DNA from: an uncultured Marvinbryantia sp.
GTDB lineage: Bacteria; Bacillota; Clostridia; Lachnospirales; Lachnospiraceae
Assembly (NCBI GenBank): GCA_937915375.1
Contig: CALDMO010000010.1
Coordinates: 1-24,757, forward strand
DNA: 24,757 bases
Reading direction: 5' to 3'
Shown: positions 6,834 to 15,616 of the stretch, piece after piece
How positions within the stretch are numbered: the stretch's first letter is position 1
How the letters are laid out: each line of letters starts with the position of its first letter
Program-made: the position numbers and the translations under genes
The notes under the pieces: generated by a model
Seen by the model: the letters and a program-made list of their open reading frames with translations, nothing else
Told to the model about the DNA's origin: nothing
Databases searched by the model: none

Positions 6834-8027
6834 ATGAACGTATTAGTTATTAACTGCGGAAGCTCTTCTCTGAAATATCAGTTGATCTGTTCCGACACAG
6901 AGGCAGTTCTTGCGAAAGGACTCTGCGAACGTATCGGTATCGATGGAAGACTCGTATATCAAAAAGCAGGATGTGATAAAGAAATCACAGAGGCAGCTAT
7001 GCCGACACATAAACAGGCGATCCAGATGGTTCTGGACGCACTGGTAAATGAAAAAACTGGCGCGATCAAATCGTTAGGTGAAATTGATGCTGTTGGACAT
7101 AGAGTTGTACACGGCGGAGAAAAATTTGCAAGTTCTGTTGTGATCAATGACGAAGTACTCAAAGCAATCGAGGAATGTAATGATCTTGCGCCGCTGCACA
7201 ATCCGGCAAACCTGATCGGTATCAATGCCTGCGCAGAGCTGATGCCGGGCGTGCCGATGGTAGCCGTATTTGATACTGCTTTCCATCAGACAATGCCGGA
7301 AAAAGCATACCTTTACGGACTGCCGTATGAGTATTATGAAAAATATGGCGTAAGACGTTATGGTTTCCACGGAACCAGCCACAGCTTTGTTTCTAAACAT
7401 GCAGCGGAATTTATGGGACTTGATCTGGATAATTCTAAGATCATCGTTGCACATCTGGGCAACGGCGCATCCATCAGTGCGGTTCTGAATGGAAAATGTG
7501 TGGATACTTCCATGGGTCTGACTCCGCTTGAAGGTCTGGTAATGGGAACACGTTCCGGTGATATCGATCCGGCGATCATGGAGTTTATCGCAAAGAAAGA
7601 AAATCTGGATATTGCAGGCGTGATGAACGTGCTGAACAAAAAATCCGGTGTGTTCGGTCTTTCCAAAGAACTTTCCAGCGACTTCCGTGATCTTGAAATC
7701 GCAACGGAGGAAGGAAATAAATATGCTGCTGCTGCACGTGAAGTCTTCAGCTATCATGTAGCAAAATATATCGGTTCATATGTTGCGGCATTAAACGGCG
7801 TGGACGCAATCGCATTTACCGCAGGTATCGGTGAAAATGACGGTGATGTGCGTGAGAAGGTGCTTTCTTACCTGGGTTATCTGGGAATTGAAATTGATAA
7901 GGAAGCAAATTCCAAACGCGGTTCTGATATGATGATTTCTACCGCAGATTCTAAAGTAAAGGTTGCGGTGATTCCGACAAATGAAGAACTGGCAATCTGC
8001 CGCGAGACAGTAGCTCTTGTGAAATAA
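6834..8027 (+). CDS. ackA: Acetate kinase
   Basis: Makes acetate and ATP from acetyl phosphate and ADP, the energy-yielding second step after Pta. The 397-residue product has the complete set of family motifs: NCGSSSLKY at residues 7-15 (Asn7), VGHRVVHGG (Arg90), LHNP (His122), FDTAFH (Asp147), YGFHGTSH (His179), HLGNGAS, TRSGDIDP (Arg239), AFTAGIGEND, and Glu384 near the end. Start ATG 6834 follows AGGAGG and gives the canonical N-terminus; an upstream ATG at 6792 would add 14 unrelated residues. A strong terminator follows at 8041. Confidence 0.98.
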   Translation: MNVLVINCGSSSLKYQLICSDTEAVLAKGLCERIGIDGRLVYQKAGCDKEITEAAMPTHKQAIQMVLDALVNEKTGAIKSLGEIDAVGHRVVHGGEKFASSVVINDEVLKAIEECNDLAPLHNPANLIGINACAELMPGVPMVAVFDTAFHQTMPEKAYLYGLPYEYYEKYGVRRYGFHGTSHSFVSKHAAEFMGLDLDNSKIIVAHLGNGASISAVLNGKCVDTSMGLTPLEGLVMGTRSGDIDPAIMEFIAKKENLDIAGVMNVLNKKSGVFGLSKELSSDFRDLEIATEEGNKYAAAAREVFSYHVAKYIGSYVAALNGVDAIAFTAGIGENDGDVREKVLSYLGYLGIEIDKEANSKRGSDMMISTADSKVKVAVIPTNEELAICRETVALVK

Positions 8028-8040
8028 ATTCCAAAGAATA

Positions 8041-8077
8041 CGGCCCGGGAACTGCAGAATGTTTCCGGGCTGTTTTT
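8041..8077 (+). terminator. Intrinsic terminator after ackA
   Basis: A 12-bp stem (8041-8052 with 8061-8072, two G-T pairs), 8-nt loop, followed by TTTTT at 8073-8077. Confidence 0.88.
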
Positions 8078-8148
8078 AAGAAAATGGAAATTTGGCTTCT
8101 GCAGGTGTTCTGTTTTGGTGGAATTTTACATAATCTTGAAAAATGTTA

Positions 8149-8177
8149 TTGACAAATGATAATGGCATAGTTATAAT
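8149..8177 (+). promoter_or_regulatory. Perfect-consensus sigma-A promoter for yceD-rpmF
   Basis: TTGACA at 8149-8154, exactly 17 nt, TATAAT at 8172-8177. The expected transcript start leaves a leader of only about 20 nt before the yceD ATG at 8203. No FapR-like operator is visible. Confidence 0.85.
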
Positions 8178-8202
8178 AATCAGGTGTGGATAGGAGGTCA
8201 GT

Positions 8203-8730
8203 ATGCTTGTAGACTTAAACGAAGTTTTAAAAAACGACGGAAAAGCGATGCATATAGATGTTGTTCCCGAGGTGGATGTGTTTACTTCTAAAATGGGAGA
8301 GTTTCCTATCGTTAGCAAGACACCGGTTTCCCTGCATATACAGAACAGGGGAAACAAGGAATTGCATATTGAGGGAGATACAGTGGTGACGCTGCATGTT
8401 CCCTGCGACCGATGCCTGGAAGAAGTACCGGTTTCGCTGGAACTTCATATTGACAAAGATGTTGATATGAACCAGAGCGAGGAGGAACGTGCCAGAGCAT
8501 TGGACGAATTGTTTTATATAGAAGGATACAATCTGGATGTGGATAAGCTTGTCTGTTCAGAGATACTGGTAAGTTGGCCGTCGAAGGTAGTGTGTAAAGA
8601 GGACTGTAAAGGAATCTGCCCAACCTGCGGGACCAATTTAAATCTGGGGACTTGTGACTGCGAGCCAACAGATTTGGATCCCAGGATGGCGAAAATCCAG
8701 GAAATCTTTAGCAAATTTAAGGAGGTGTAA
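8203..8730 (+). CDS. yceD: YceD/DUF177 family protein (23S rRNA accumulation)
   Basis: A 175-residue DUF177 protein. Relatives in bacteria and plastids are needed for normal 23S rRNA accumulation, and the gene is almost always next to rpmF, as here. Cysteines that could bind zinc are visible: CDRC at residues 68-71, and a C-terminal cluster CKEDCKGICPTC plus CDC (Cys131, 135, 139, 142, 151, 153). ATG 8203 has AGGAGGT upstream. The last codons (AAG GAG GTG TAA) serve as the ribosome site of rpmF, so the two genes are translationally packed. The exact molecular role is not settled. Confidence 0.9.
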   Translation: MLVDLNEVLKNDGKAMHIDVVPEVDVFTSKMGEFPIVSKTPVSLHIQNRGNKELHIEGDTVVTLHVPCDRCLEEVPVSLELHIDKDVDMNQSEEERARALDELFYIEGYNLDVDKLVCSEILVSWPSKVVCKEDCKGICPTCGTNLNLGTCDCEPTDLDPRMAKIQEIFSKFKEV

Positions 8731-8733
8731 ACC

Positions 8734-8913
8734 ATGTCAATCTGCCCGAAGAATAAATCTTCTAAAGGAAGAAGAGACAAGAGAAGAGCAAACTGGAAAA
8801 TGACTGCTCCGAATCTTGTGAAGTGCAGCAAATGCGGCGAGCTGATGATGTCTCACAGAGTCTGCAAAAATTGTGGTACTTATAATAAAAAAGAGGTTAT
8901 CGCTCAGGATTAA
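8734..8913 (+). CDS. rpmF: Ribosomal protein bL32, zinc-binding (C+) form
   Basis: A 59-residue protein, MSICPKNKSSKGRRDKRRAN and onward, is bL32 of the large ribosomal subunit. Four cysteines form the zinc ribbon: CSKC at 31-34 and CKNC at 44-47, so this is the zinc-containing paralogue type. The N-terminal third is very basic, for rRNA contact. Its Shine-Dalgarno (AAGGAGGTG) overlaps the stop of yceD, 3 nt before this ATG. An intrinsic terminator follows directly, which separates yceD-rpmF from plsX. Confidence 0.97.
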   Translation: MSICPKNKSSKGRRDKRRANWKMTAPNLVKCSKCGELMMSHRVCKNCGTYNKKEVIAQD

Positions 8914-8924
8914 TGAAAAGCAGA

Positions 8925-8950
8925 GCTCTCCGGAAACGGAGAGCCTTTTT
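8925..8950 (+). terminator. Intrinsic terminator after rpmF
   Basis: A perfect 8-bp stem (8925-8932 with 8937-8944) closed by a GAAA tetraloop, then C and TTTTT at 8946-8950. Confidence 0.9.
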
Positions 8951-8998
8951 CATTTCAGCGCAGGCGAGATACTTTGTTCTATTCTGCTATATTTCTGG

Positions 8999-9027
8999 TT
9001 GATTTTTACAATGATGTCTTGTATGAT
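8999..9027 (+). promoter_or_regulatory. Sigma-A-type promoter for plsX-acpP
   Basis: TTGATT at 8999-9004, 17 nt, TATGAT at 9022-9027; plsX starts 28 nt further on. Confidence 0.65.
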
Positions 9028-9055
9028 ATGGAATAGAAATATAGGAGGTAGAAAA

Positions 9056-10072
9056 ATGCAGGAGATTGTTCAGGTTGTTGTGGACGCTATGGGCGGCGAC
9101 AATGCACCTGTAGAGCCGATTAAAGCTGCAGTGGAAGCAGTATCGTCTAGAAAAGACATTCATGTGATCCTCACAGGGCGGCAGGAAGTGATTTTGGCAG
9201 AGCTTGCGAAGTATACGTATCCGAAGGAACAGATTACGGTCAGACATACCACGGAAGTGATCGAGACGGGAGAGCCGCCGGTGAACGCTATCAGTAAAAA
9301 GAAGGATTCGTCTATCGTAGTCGGTTTGAATATGGTACGTAAACAGGAAGCGGATGCGTTTGTTTCCTGCGGAAGTTCCGGAGCGGTATTGGCAGGCGGT
9401 CAGCTTTTGGTAGGCAGAATCCGCGGCGTGCAGCGTCCGCCCCTTGCACCGCTGATTCCGACGGCGAATGGCGTTTCTATTTTGGTGGACTGCGGGGCAA
9501 ACGTAGACGCGCGTCCGTCACATTTGGTGCAGTTTGCAAAGATGGGTTCCGTTTATATGGAAAAAGTGCTTGGCATTAAAAACCCGAAGGTTGGCATTGT
9601 GAATATCGGCGTGGAGGAAGAAAAAGGAAATGCTCTTGTGAAAGAGACATATCCGCTTCTGAAAGAATGTACGGATATCAATTTTATCGGCAGTGTGGAG
9701 GCCAGAGATATTCCGTCCGGCATCTGTGATGTCATTGTCTGCGAGGCATTTGTGGGTAATGTGATCTTAAAGCTGTATGAAGGCGTGGGAGCTACCCTGA
9801 TCAAGAAGATCAAGGCAGGGCTGATGACGAGCCTTCGGTCTAAGATTGGAGCGCTTCTGATCAAACCGGCTTTAAAAGAGACGATGAAGACGTTTGATGC
9901 ATCAGAATATGGCGGCGCGCCGATGCTGGGATTAAAAGGGCTGGTAGTGAAGGCGCATGGAAGCTCTAACAGCAAAGAGATCAAAAACGCGATTTTCCAG
10001 TGCGTACAATTTAAACAGCAAAAAATTAATGAGATTATGAGCGAAAAATTTGAAGAAAGCTCAAAAAAATAG
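9056..10072 (+). CDS. plsX: Phosphate acyltransferase PlsX
   Basis: PlsX makes acyl-phosphate from acyl-ACP, the first step of phospholipid synthesis in Gram-positives, at the inner face of the membrane. The 338-residue product shows the family signature VVDAMGGDNAPVEP near residues 8-21, then CGSSGAVLAGG and VDCGANVD. Start ATG 9056 follows AGGAGG at a good distance. The frame is open back to 8873, but those 61 residues run antisense to no signal, cross the rpmF terminator and its promoter, and are not family sequence. acpP follows after 9 nt, matching the acyl-ACP substrate. The usual fabD and fabG found between them in Bacillus are not here. Confidence 0.96.
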   Translation: MQEIVQVVVDAMGGDNAPVEPIKAAVEAVSSRKDIHVILTGRQEVILAELAKYTYPKEQITVRHTTEVIETGEPPVNAISKKKDSSIVVGLNMVRKQEADAFVSCGSSGAVLAGGQLLVGRIRGVQRPPLAPLIPTANGVSILVDCGANVDARPSHLVQFAKMGSVYMEKVLGIKNPKVGIVNIGVEEEKGNALVKETYPLLKECTDINFIGSVEARDIPSGICDVIVCEAFVGNVILKLYEGVGATLIKKIKAGLMTSLRSKIGALLIKPALKETMKTFDASEYGGAPMLGLKGLVVKAHGSSNSKEIKNAIFQCVQFKQQKINEIMSEKFEESSKK

Positions 10073-10081
10073 GAGGGACTT

Positions 10082-10309
10082 ATGGAACTTGAAAAATTAA
10101 AACAGATTATTGCGGAAGTTATGAATGTGGATGAAGATGAAATTACGATGGATACCACATTTGTGGATGATCTTGGCACAGATTCACTGGATGTGGCACA
10201 GATTATTATGGGTATCGAGCAGGAATTTGATATCGAAATTTTAAATGAAGCAGAGAAGATTGTTTCTGTAGGGGATGCAGTGGAAGCAATCAAGAGCAGA
10301 ACGAATTAG
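10082..10309 (+). CDS. acpP: Acyl carrier protein
   Basis: The 75-residue acidic carrier of growing fatty acyl chains. The phosphopantetheine site is Ser35 in LGTDSLD, in the normal place, and the helix II stretch SLDVAQIIMGIEQEF follows. ATG 10082 has AGGAGG upstream and lies 9 nt after plsX, so one transcript can supply the PlsX substrate carrier. A strong terminator follows. Confidence 0.97.
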   Translation: MELEKLKQIIAEVMNVDEDEITMDTTFVDDLGTDSLDVAQIIMGIEQEFDIEILNEAEKIVSVGDAVEAIKSRTN

Positions 10310-10328
10310 AAAGCTTGTTGCAGAAGAA

Positions 10329-10356
10329 GGGGAGCTGTATACAGCTCCCCGTTTTT
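10329..10356 (+). terminator. Intrinsic terminator between acpP and rnc
   Basis: A perfect palindrome 10329-10350 (9-bp stem with TATA loop), G, then TTTTT at 10352-10356, only 20 nt before the rnc start. A weak promoter-like pair overlaps it (TTGTTG at 10315-10320, 17 nt, TATACA at 10338-10343). Confidence 0.88.
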
Positions 10357-10376
10357 GCGGGCAGCAGAGGTGAAAC

Positions 10377-11081
10377 ATGAAAAGAGATTTGTGTGAATTA
10401 GAAGAAAAGATCGGATATTCCTTTAAAAACAGAGGGCTTTTGGAAAATGCGCTTCGGCACAGCTCCTATGCGAACGAACATAAAAGAGAACATTTAAAAG
10501 ACAACGAACGGCTGGAGTTTTTGGGCGACGCGGTTCTGGAGGTGTCCAGCAGCGATTTTTTATACCATAATTATCCGCAGATGCGGGAGGGTGATATGAC
10601 CAAGCTGCGTGCCAGCATTGTCTGTGAACCAACGCTTGCGCAGTGTGCAGCTGTGATAGAACTGGGCAGTTTTTTACGTCTCGGGAAGGGTGAGGAACTG
10701 ACCGGAGGGCGCGGCAGAGAATCTGTGGTGTCGGACGCGATGGAAGCGCTGATCGGAGCAATTTACCTAGACGGTGGTTTTGCTAGTGCAAAAGAATTTG
10801 TGGAAGCATTCATATTAAAAGACGTGGAAAATAAGAAACTCTTTTATGATAGCAAGACTATTCTTCAGGAAATCGTACAGAGCGCCTTCAAAGGAGAGCA
10901 GATGGCGTACCGTCTGCTGCGGGAGGAAGGACCGGCACATGAGCGTACCTTCGTTGTGCAGCTGTTTATCGGGGACAAAGGGTTTGAAGAAGGCCGCGGA
11001 CGCACAAAGAAGAGTGCGGAACAGGAAGCAGCTTACCGGACGATTATGACGTTGAAAGGAAAAACAAACGGATGTATTTAA
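10377..11081 (+). CDS. rnc: Ribonuclease III
   Basis: Cleaves double-stranded RNA in rRNA precursor and mRNA processing. The 234-residue product has the catalytic signature NERLEFLGDAVLEV from about residue 42, the second acidic helix SDAMEALIGAIYLDGG around residue 120, and a C-terminal double-stranded RNA-binding domain from about residue 157 to the end, with the KKSAEQEAA motif. Start ATG 10377 follows AGAGGTGA. The 3' end overlaps the smc start by 10 nt, pointing to translational coupling. An acpP terminator just upstream means expression depends on read-through or on a weak promoter at 10315-10343. Confidence 0.96.
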   Translation: MKRDLCELEEKIGYSFKNRGLLENALRHSSYANEHKREHLKDNERLEFLGDAVLEVSSSDFLYHNYPQMREGDMTKLRASIVCEPTLAQCAAVIELGSFLRLGKGEELTGGRGRESVVSDAMEALIGAIYLDGGFASAKEFVEAFILKDVENKKLFYDSKTILQEIVQSAFKGEQMAYRLLREEGPAHERTFVVQLFIGDKGFEEGRGRTKKSAEQEAAYRTIMTLKGKTNGCI

Positions 11082-14000
11082 AAAGCATCGAGGTACACGG
11101 GTTTAAGTCCTTTGCAAATAAATTGAAATTTCAGTTTCATAACGGAATTACCGGCATTGTCGGTCCGAACGGAAGCGGAAAAAGCAATGTCGGCGACGCG
11201 GTCAGATGGGTGCTGGGAGAACAGAGCGCTAAGCAGCTGCGCGGTTCTAATATGCAGGATGTTATTTTTTCCGGCACGGAAAATAGAAAACCGCTTGGGT
11301 TTGCATCTGTGGCGATTACGCTCGACAACTCCGATCATGCGCTTCCAACGGATTATGAAGAGGTAACTGTTACAAGAAGACTGTATCGATCCGGTGAAAG
11401 CGAATATCTGCTGAATGGTACAAGCTGCCGCTTGAAGGATATCAATGAACTTTTTTATGATACCGGAATCGGCAAAGAGGGCTACTCCATTATCGGACAA
11501 GGTCAGATCGAAAAAATCTTAAACGGTAAGCCGGAAGAACGGCGTGAGCTGTTTGACGAAGCAGCAGGTATCGTAAAGTTTAAACGTCGCAAGCTGACAG
11601 CACAGAAAAAACTGGAGGACGAGAACAATAACCTCACGCGTGTGAATGATATTCTTTCAGAAATTACCAGACAAATTGGGCCTCTGGAGCGTCAATCGGA
11701 AAAGGCGCGCATCTATCTTCAAAAAAAAGAAGAGTTAAAAACACTGGATATCAATATGTTCTTGCTGGAAAGCGGACGTGTGGAAAAACAGCTGCAGGAG
11801 GTAGCGGAAAAAACGGCGATTTCCGACCATGATATTGCAGAGGTGAAGGAAGAGCTGGAAAACGCCAGAAAAGAATATGAGACAGCGGAAAAACAGATTG
11901 AAGAATTGGATGAGCTGATTGCTGTCAGACGAAACGAGATTAGTCAGGGAAAAATTATAAAGCAGCAGCTGGAAAGCCAGATTGATCTGCTGCGGGAACA
12001 GATTCGTTCTTCGGAAGCGAACGAAGGACATTATCAGAGCCGGTTGTCTTCGATTGATGGTGAGATCGCAGACAAAAAAAGCGCGAAAGAGAAAGAAGCG
12101 GCGGACCTGCAAAAAGAAAAAGAGCGTTTCGATGAAATGCAGACCAAAGAACGTGAGATGGAGAAAATTCTGGCGCAGCTTACCCGTGAGGCGGCAGATT
12201 TGGAACAATGTATCGCACAGGGACAGGCGGATGTCATTGACCTGCTGAACAGCCGTGCGGCTACAAAGACGAAGCTGCAGCGTTATGATACGATGACCGA
12301 GCAGATTGAAATCCGTCGCGCGGAGCTGACAGGGCGCCTTTTGACGGCCAAAAGCGAAGAAGATGTGCTTTTGCAGAACCGTCGGCAGATGAAGCAGGAA
12401 TACGATGCTGTTGTAGAGCGTATCCGACAGATGACGGAAAAAAACAGCGGTATTGAAGCACAGCTGCAAGAAATTCAGCAGCAGCTGGCACAGAAAAGCC
12501 GGGAACTGGAAGAAGCCAGAAACGCATATCACCGCGAGGCGTCAAGATTGGAATCGCTGCGCAATATTACGGAACGCTATGACGGCTACGGTATGAGTAT
12601 CCGTAAAGTCATGGAGCAGAAAAAGTCGGCTCCCGGACTGCACGGCGTTGTGGCTGATTTGATCAAAACAGAAAAGAAATATGAAACTGCGATGGAAACG
12701 GCGCTGGGCGGCAGCATCCAGAATATTGTCACGGACAATGAAGCGACGGCCAAGCGCATGATTGATTTTTTGAAGAAAAACCGTTTTGGCCGCGCGACAT
12801 TTCTGCCGCTGACCGCGATCCGAAAAAGAGGCGGTCTGGCCAAGGAGCAGGCGCTTTATGAGCCGGGGGCGATCGGTGTGGCAAGCACATTGGTAGAAGC
12901 AGATGCTGCATATGAAAATCTTGTGGAGTATTTGCTTGGTCAGACGCTGGTGGTAGATCAGATTGATCATGCGATTGAGATTGCCAGAAAATATAAACAG
13001 TCTATCCGCATTGTCACGCTGGATGGAGAACTGCTCAGTCCTGGCGGATCCATGTCGGGCGGTGCTTTTAAAAATGCGGGTAATCTGCTGGGCCGCAGAC
13101 GCGAGACAGAGGAGCTGGAAAAGACAGTAAAAAAACAGAAGAAGCGCATGGAAGAAATCCAGCAGGAGATCGAAAATCTGCGTGATACGAGAACGGCGTA
13201 CCGGGAGAAACTGGCTGCACAGACCGGACTTTTACAGAAAGAGTACTTGCAACAGAATACGGCAAAATTAAAGCTGGAAGAGATCCAGTCACAGGAAACA
13301 AAATCTGTTTCCATAAATGAACAGCTCCGGGGAGAGGCGCTTGAACTGGATGCACAGCTTCGGGAAATTCGCATGGAGCAGGAGCTGATCCAAAAAGAAC
13401 TGGCGGATTTTGATGCTATGCAGCAGAAACTGGAGCAGGATACTATGCAGAATCAGGCTGCGCGCGACGAAAAGAAAACACAGCTGGATCAGCAGAATGA
13501 ACAGACGATGCGGATCCGCACAAATGTGGCGGCGCTGCGGGAAAAAACGGAATTTGCTGCAGAAAATGTTTCTCGTCTGGAGAGGGAACTGACCGCTCTC
13601 ACCGAGGAAAAACAGCAGCTTTTGGAGACGCGCCGGAGCTTTGGCACAGAGATTTCTGAAAAACAGAGCCAAATTGAGACGATTCAGGAGAGTATCGTGC
13701 ATGCTGTGCAGGCGGAAACGGATGTGACGGCAGAGACGGAACAGCTTCAGCAAAAACGGCAGCAGATATCACAGACGCATAAAGATTTCTTTCATAGACG
13801 CGAGGAATTATCACAGCACATGAGCGCGTTGGATAAAGAACGTTTCCGTCTGGATAGTCAGAGGGAACGATTGACAGATTATCAGGAACGTCAGATCAGT
13901 TATATGTGGGAGGAATACGGTCTGACGGCAAGTGAGGCGCAGAATTATCGCAGCGAAGAGCACGAGAATGCCGCGCAGCTGAAAAAACAGATCAGTGATT

Positions 14001-14632
14001 TGAAAAACGCGATCAAGGCGCTCGGTCCTGTGAATGTGAATGCGATTGAGGAATACAAGGAAACAAAGGAACGATATGAATTTTTGTCAACACAGCACAC
14101 GGATCTGGTGAAAGCCGGTGAGGCATTAAAGAATATTATCAGTGAACTGGATGCCGGCATGCGTAAACAGTTTAACGAACAGTTTGCGAAGATTCAGACA
14201 GAGTTTGCCAAAGCGTTCAAGGAATTGTTCGGCGGAGGGCATGGTTCGCTGGAACTGGTAGAGGATGAGGATATTCTGGAGGCCGGTATCCGTATTATCG
14301 CGCAGCCGCCAGGAAAGAAGCTGGTCAATATGATGCAGATGTCCGGTGGCGAGAAAGCGCTGACGGCGATTGCGCTTTTATTCGCGATCCAGAATCTGAA
14401 ACCGTCTCCGTTCTGTCTGCTTGACGAGATCGAGGCGGCGCTTGATGAAAATAACGTGTCGCGCTATGCGGGGTACCTGAAAAAGTTGACAAAAAGTACG
14501 CAGTTTATTATTATTACACATAGAAGAGGTACAATGGCGGCGGCGGACCGCCTGTATGGTATTACTATGCAGGAAAAGGGCGTATCGACGCAGGTATCTG
14601 TAAATATGCTGGAAGACCAGCTTGATCAGTAG
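11072..14632 (+). CDS. smc: Chromosome partition protein SMC
   Basis: The ATPase that organises and segregates the chromosome with ScpA and ScpB. The 1186-residue length is normal. Order seen: N-terminal ATPase head with Walker A GPNGSGKSN at 31-39; a long coiled coil from about 170; the hinge at about 500-670, with SGGAF near its end; a returning coiled coil to about 1010; then the C-terminal head with the ABC signature MSGGEKALTAIAL near 1090 and Walker B CLLDEIEAALDENN near 1117. It starts inside the end of rnc, and ftsY follows after 8 nt with AGGAGG, so rnc-smc-ftsY form one unit. Confidence 0.98.
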   Translation: MYLKSIEVHGFKSFANKLKFQFHNGITGIVGPNGSGKSNVGDAVRWVLGEQSAKQLRGSNMQDVIFSGTENRKPLGFASVAITLDNSDHALPTDYEEVTVTRRLYRSGESEYLLNGTSCRLKDINELFYDTGIGKEGYSIIGQGQIEKILNGKPEERRELFDEAAGIVKFKRRKLTAQKKLEDENNNLTRVNDILSEITRQIGPLERQSEKARIYLQKKEELKTLDINMFLLESGRVEKQLQEVAEKTAISDHDIAEVKEELENARKEYETAEKQIEELDELIAVRRNEISQGKIIKQQLESQIDLLREQIRSSEANEGHYQSRLSSIDGEIADKKSAKEKEAADLQKEKERFDEMQTKEREMEKILAQLTREAADLEQCIAQGQADVIDLLNSRAATKTKLQRYDTMTEQIEIRRAELTGRLLTAKSEEDVLLQNRRQMKQEYDAVVERIRQMTEKNSGIEAQLQEIQQQLAQKSRELEEARNAYHREASRLESLRNITERYDGYGMSIRKVMEQKKSAPGLHGVVADLIKTEKKYETAMETALGGSIQNIVTDNEATAKRMIDFLKKNRFGRATFLPLTAIRKRGGLAKEQALYEPGAIGVASTLVEADAAYENLVEYLLGQTLVVDQIDHAIEIARKYKQSIRIVTLDGELLSPGGSMSGGAFKNAGNLLGRRRETEELEKTVKKQKKRMEEIQQEIENLRDTRTAYREKLAAQTGLLQKEYLQQNTAKLKLEEIQSQETKSVSINEQLRGEALELDAQLREIRMEQELIQKELADFDAMQQKLEQDTMQNQAARDEKKTQLDQQNEQTMRIRTNVAALREKTEFAAENVSRLERELTALTEEKQQLLETRRSFGTEISEKQSQIETIQESIVHAVQAETDVTAETEQLQQKRQQISQTHKDFFHRREELSQHMSALDKERFRLDSQRERLTDYQERQISYMWEEYGLTASEAQNYRSEEHENAAQLKKQISDLKNAIKALGPVNVNAIEEYKETKERYEFLSTQHTDLVKAGEALKNIISELDAGMRKQFNEQFAKIQTEFAKAFKELFGGGHGSLELVEDEDILEAGIRIIAQPPGKKLVNMMQMSGGEKALTAIALLFAIQNLKPSPFCLLDEIEAALDENNVSRYAGYLKKLTKSTQFIIITHRRGTMAAADRLYGITMQEKGVSTQVSVNMLEDQLDQ

Positions 14633-14640
14633 GAGGCTTT

Positions 14641-15579
14641 ATGGGAGAAAAAAAGGGCTTTTTCAGAAGACTTGCGGAAGGCTTATCAAAGACCAGAGAT
14701 AATATTGTTTCTGGAATTGATAATATTTTCAGCGGTTTTTCCAGCATTGACGAGGATTTCTATGAGGAGATCGAGGAAACTCTGATCATGGGAGATCTGG
14801 GCATCAATGCGACGACGGCGATTATTGAAAAATTAAAGGAAAAAGTAAAAGAAAACCGGATCAAAGAACCGGCAGAGTGCAAGCGCTATCTGATTGAGAG
14901 TATTAAACAGCAGATGGACGTGGGTGAAACGGCATACGAATTTGAAAACCGTACGTCGGTGGTGCTGGTGATCGGTGTAAACGGTGTTGGTAAAACGACC
15001 AGCGTTGGTAAACTGGCAGGTAAATTAAAGGACCAGGGTAAAAAAGTTGTGTTGGCGGCGGCGGATACTTTCCGTGCGGCGGCAGGTGAACAGCTTTCTG
15101 AATGGGCGAATCGCGCCGGTGTGGAGATTATTTCCGGACAGGAAGGGAGCGATCCGGCATCCGTGGTTTATGATGCGGTAGCGGCAGCGAAAGCGCGTCA
15201 TGCGGATGTACTGCTGTGCGATACGGCGGGCAGACTGCACAATAAGAAGAATCTGATGAATGAACTCGGTAAGATCAATCGTATTCTGGAAAAAGAATAT
15301 CCAGAGGCGTTTCGTGAGACACTGGTTGTTTTGGATGGCACGACCGGACAAAATGCGTTGGTGCAGGCGCGTGAGTTTTCTGAGGTGGCAGATATTACCG
15401 GCATCATTTTAACGAAGCTGGATGGCACAGCGAAAGGAGGTATCGCAGTAGCGATCCATTCCGAGCTTGGTATTCCGGTAAAATATATTGGTGTGGGAGA
15501 GCATATCGACGATCTGCAGAAATTTGACGCGGGTGAATTTGTCAATGCACTGTTTCTTTCCGGTGAGGAAGAACAGTAA
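14641..15579 (+). CDS. ftsY: Signal recognition particle receptor FtsY
   Basis: The membrane-associated GTPase that receives SRP-ribosome complexes and hands them to SecYEG. The 312-residue product is the short form: a brief basic N-terminus (GEKKGFFRRLAEGL), able to act as a membrane-targeting helix, with no long acidic A domain. The N domain is followed by the G domain: GVNGVGKTTSVGKLAGK near residue 112, DTAGRLHNKKNLMNEL near 194, TKLDGTAKGG near 259, and the closing GVGEHIDDLQKF. Its partner Ffh is encoded further on, with ilvA and ylxM between them. Confidence 0.97.
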   Translation: MGEKKGFFRRLAEGLSKTRDNIVSGIDNIFSGFSSIDEDFYEEIEETLIMGDLGINATTAIIEKLKEKVKENRIKEPAECKRYLIESIKQQMDVGETAYEFENRTSVVLVIGVNGVGKTTSVGKLAGKLKDQGKKVVLAAADTFRAAAGEQLSEWANRAGVEIISGQEGSDPASVVYDAVAAAKARHADVLLCDTAGRLHNKKNLMNELGKINRILEKEYPEAFRETLVVLDGTTGQNALVQAREFSEVADITGIILTKLDGTAKGGIAVAIHSELGIPVKYIGVGEHIDDLQKFDAGEFVNALFLSGEEEQ

Positions 15580-15616
15580 ATGTTTTATAGTAAATACATA
15601 AAAGGAACGAACAATT

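Noticed and set aside
6146..6835. 229-codon open frame on the minus strand across pta
   Set aside because: Shadow of pta with Cys/Phe/Arg-rich composition; no domain seen.
8873..9055. 61-residue extension of PlsX
   Set aside because: It crosses the rpmF terminator and the plsX promoter and is not family sequence; ATG 9056 has a strong ribosome site.
9553..10293. 246-codon open frame on the minus strand across plsX-acpP
   Set aside because: Low-complexity Ser/Ile-rich shadow of two clear genes, with no ribosome site or family character.
11735..12532. 265-codon open frame antisense to smc
   Set aside because: Phe/Leu-rich mirror of the coiled-coil coding sequence, as expected by chance.
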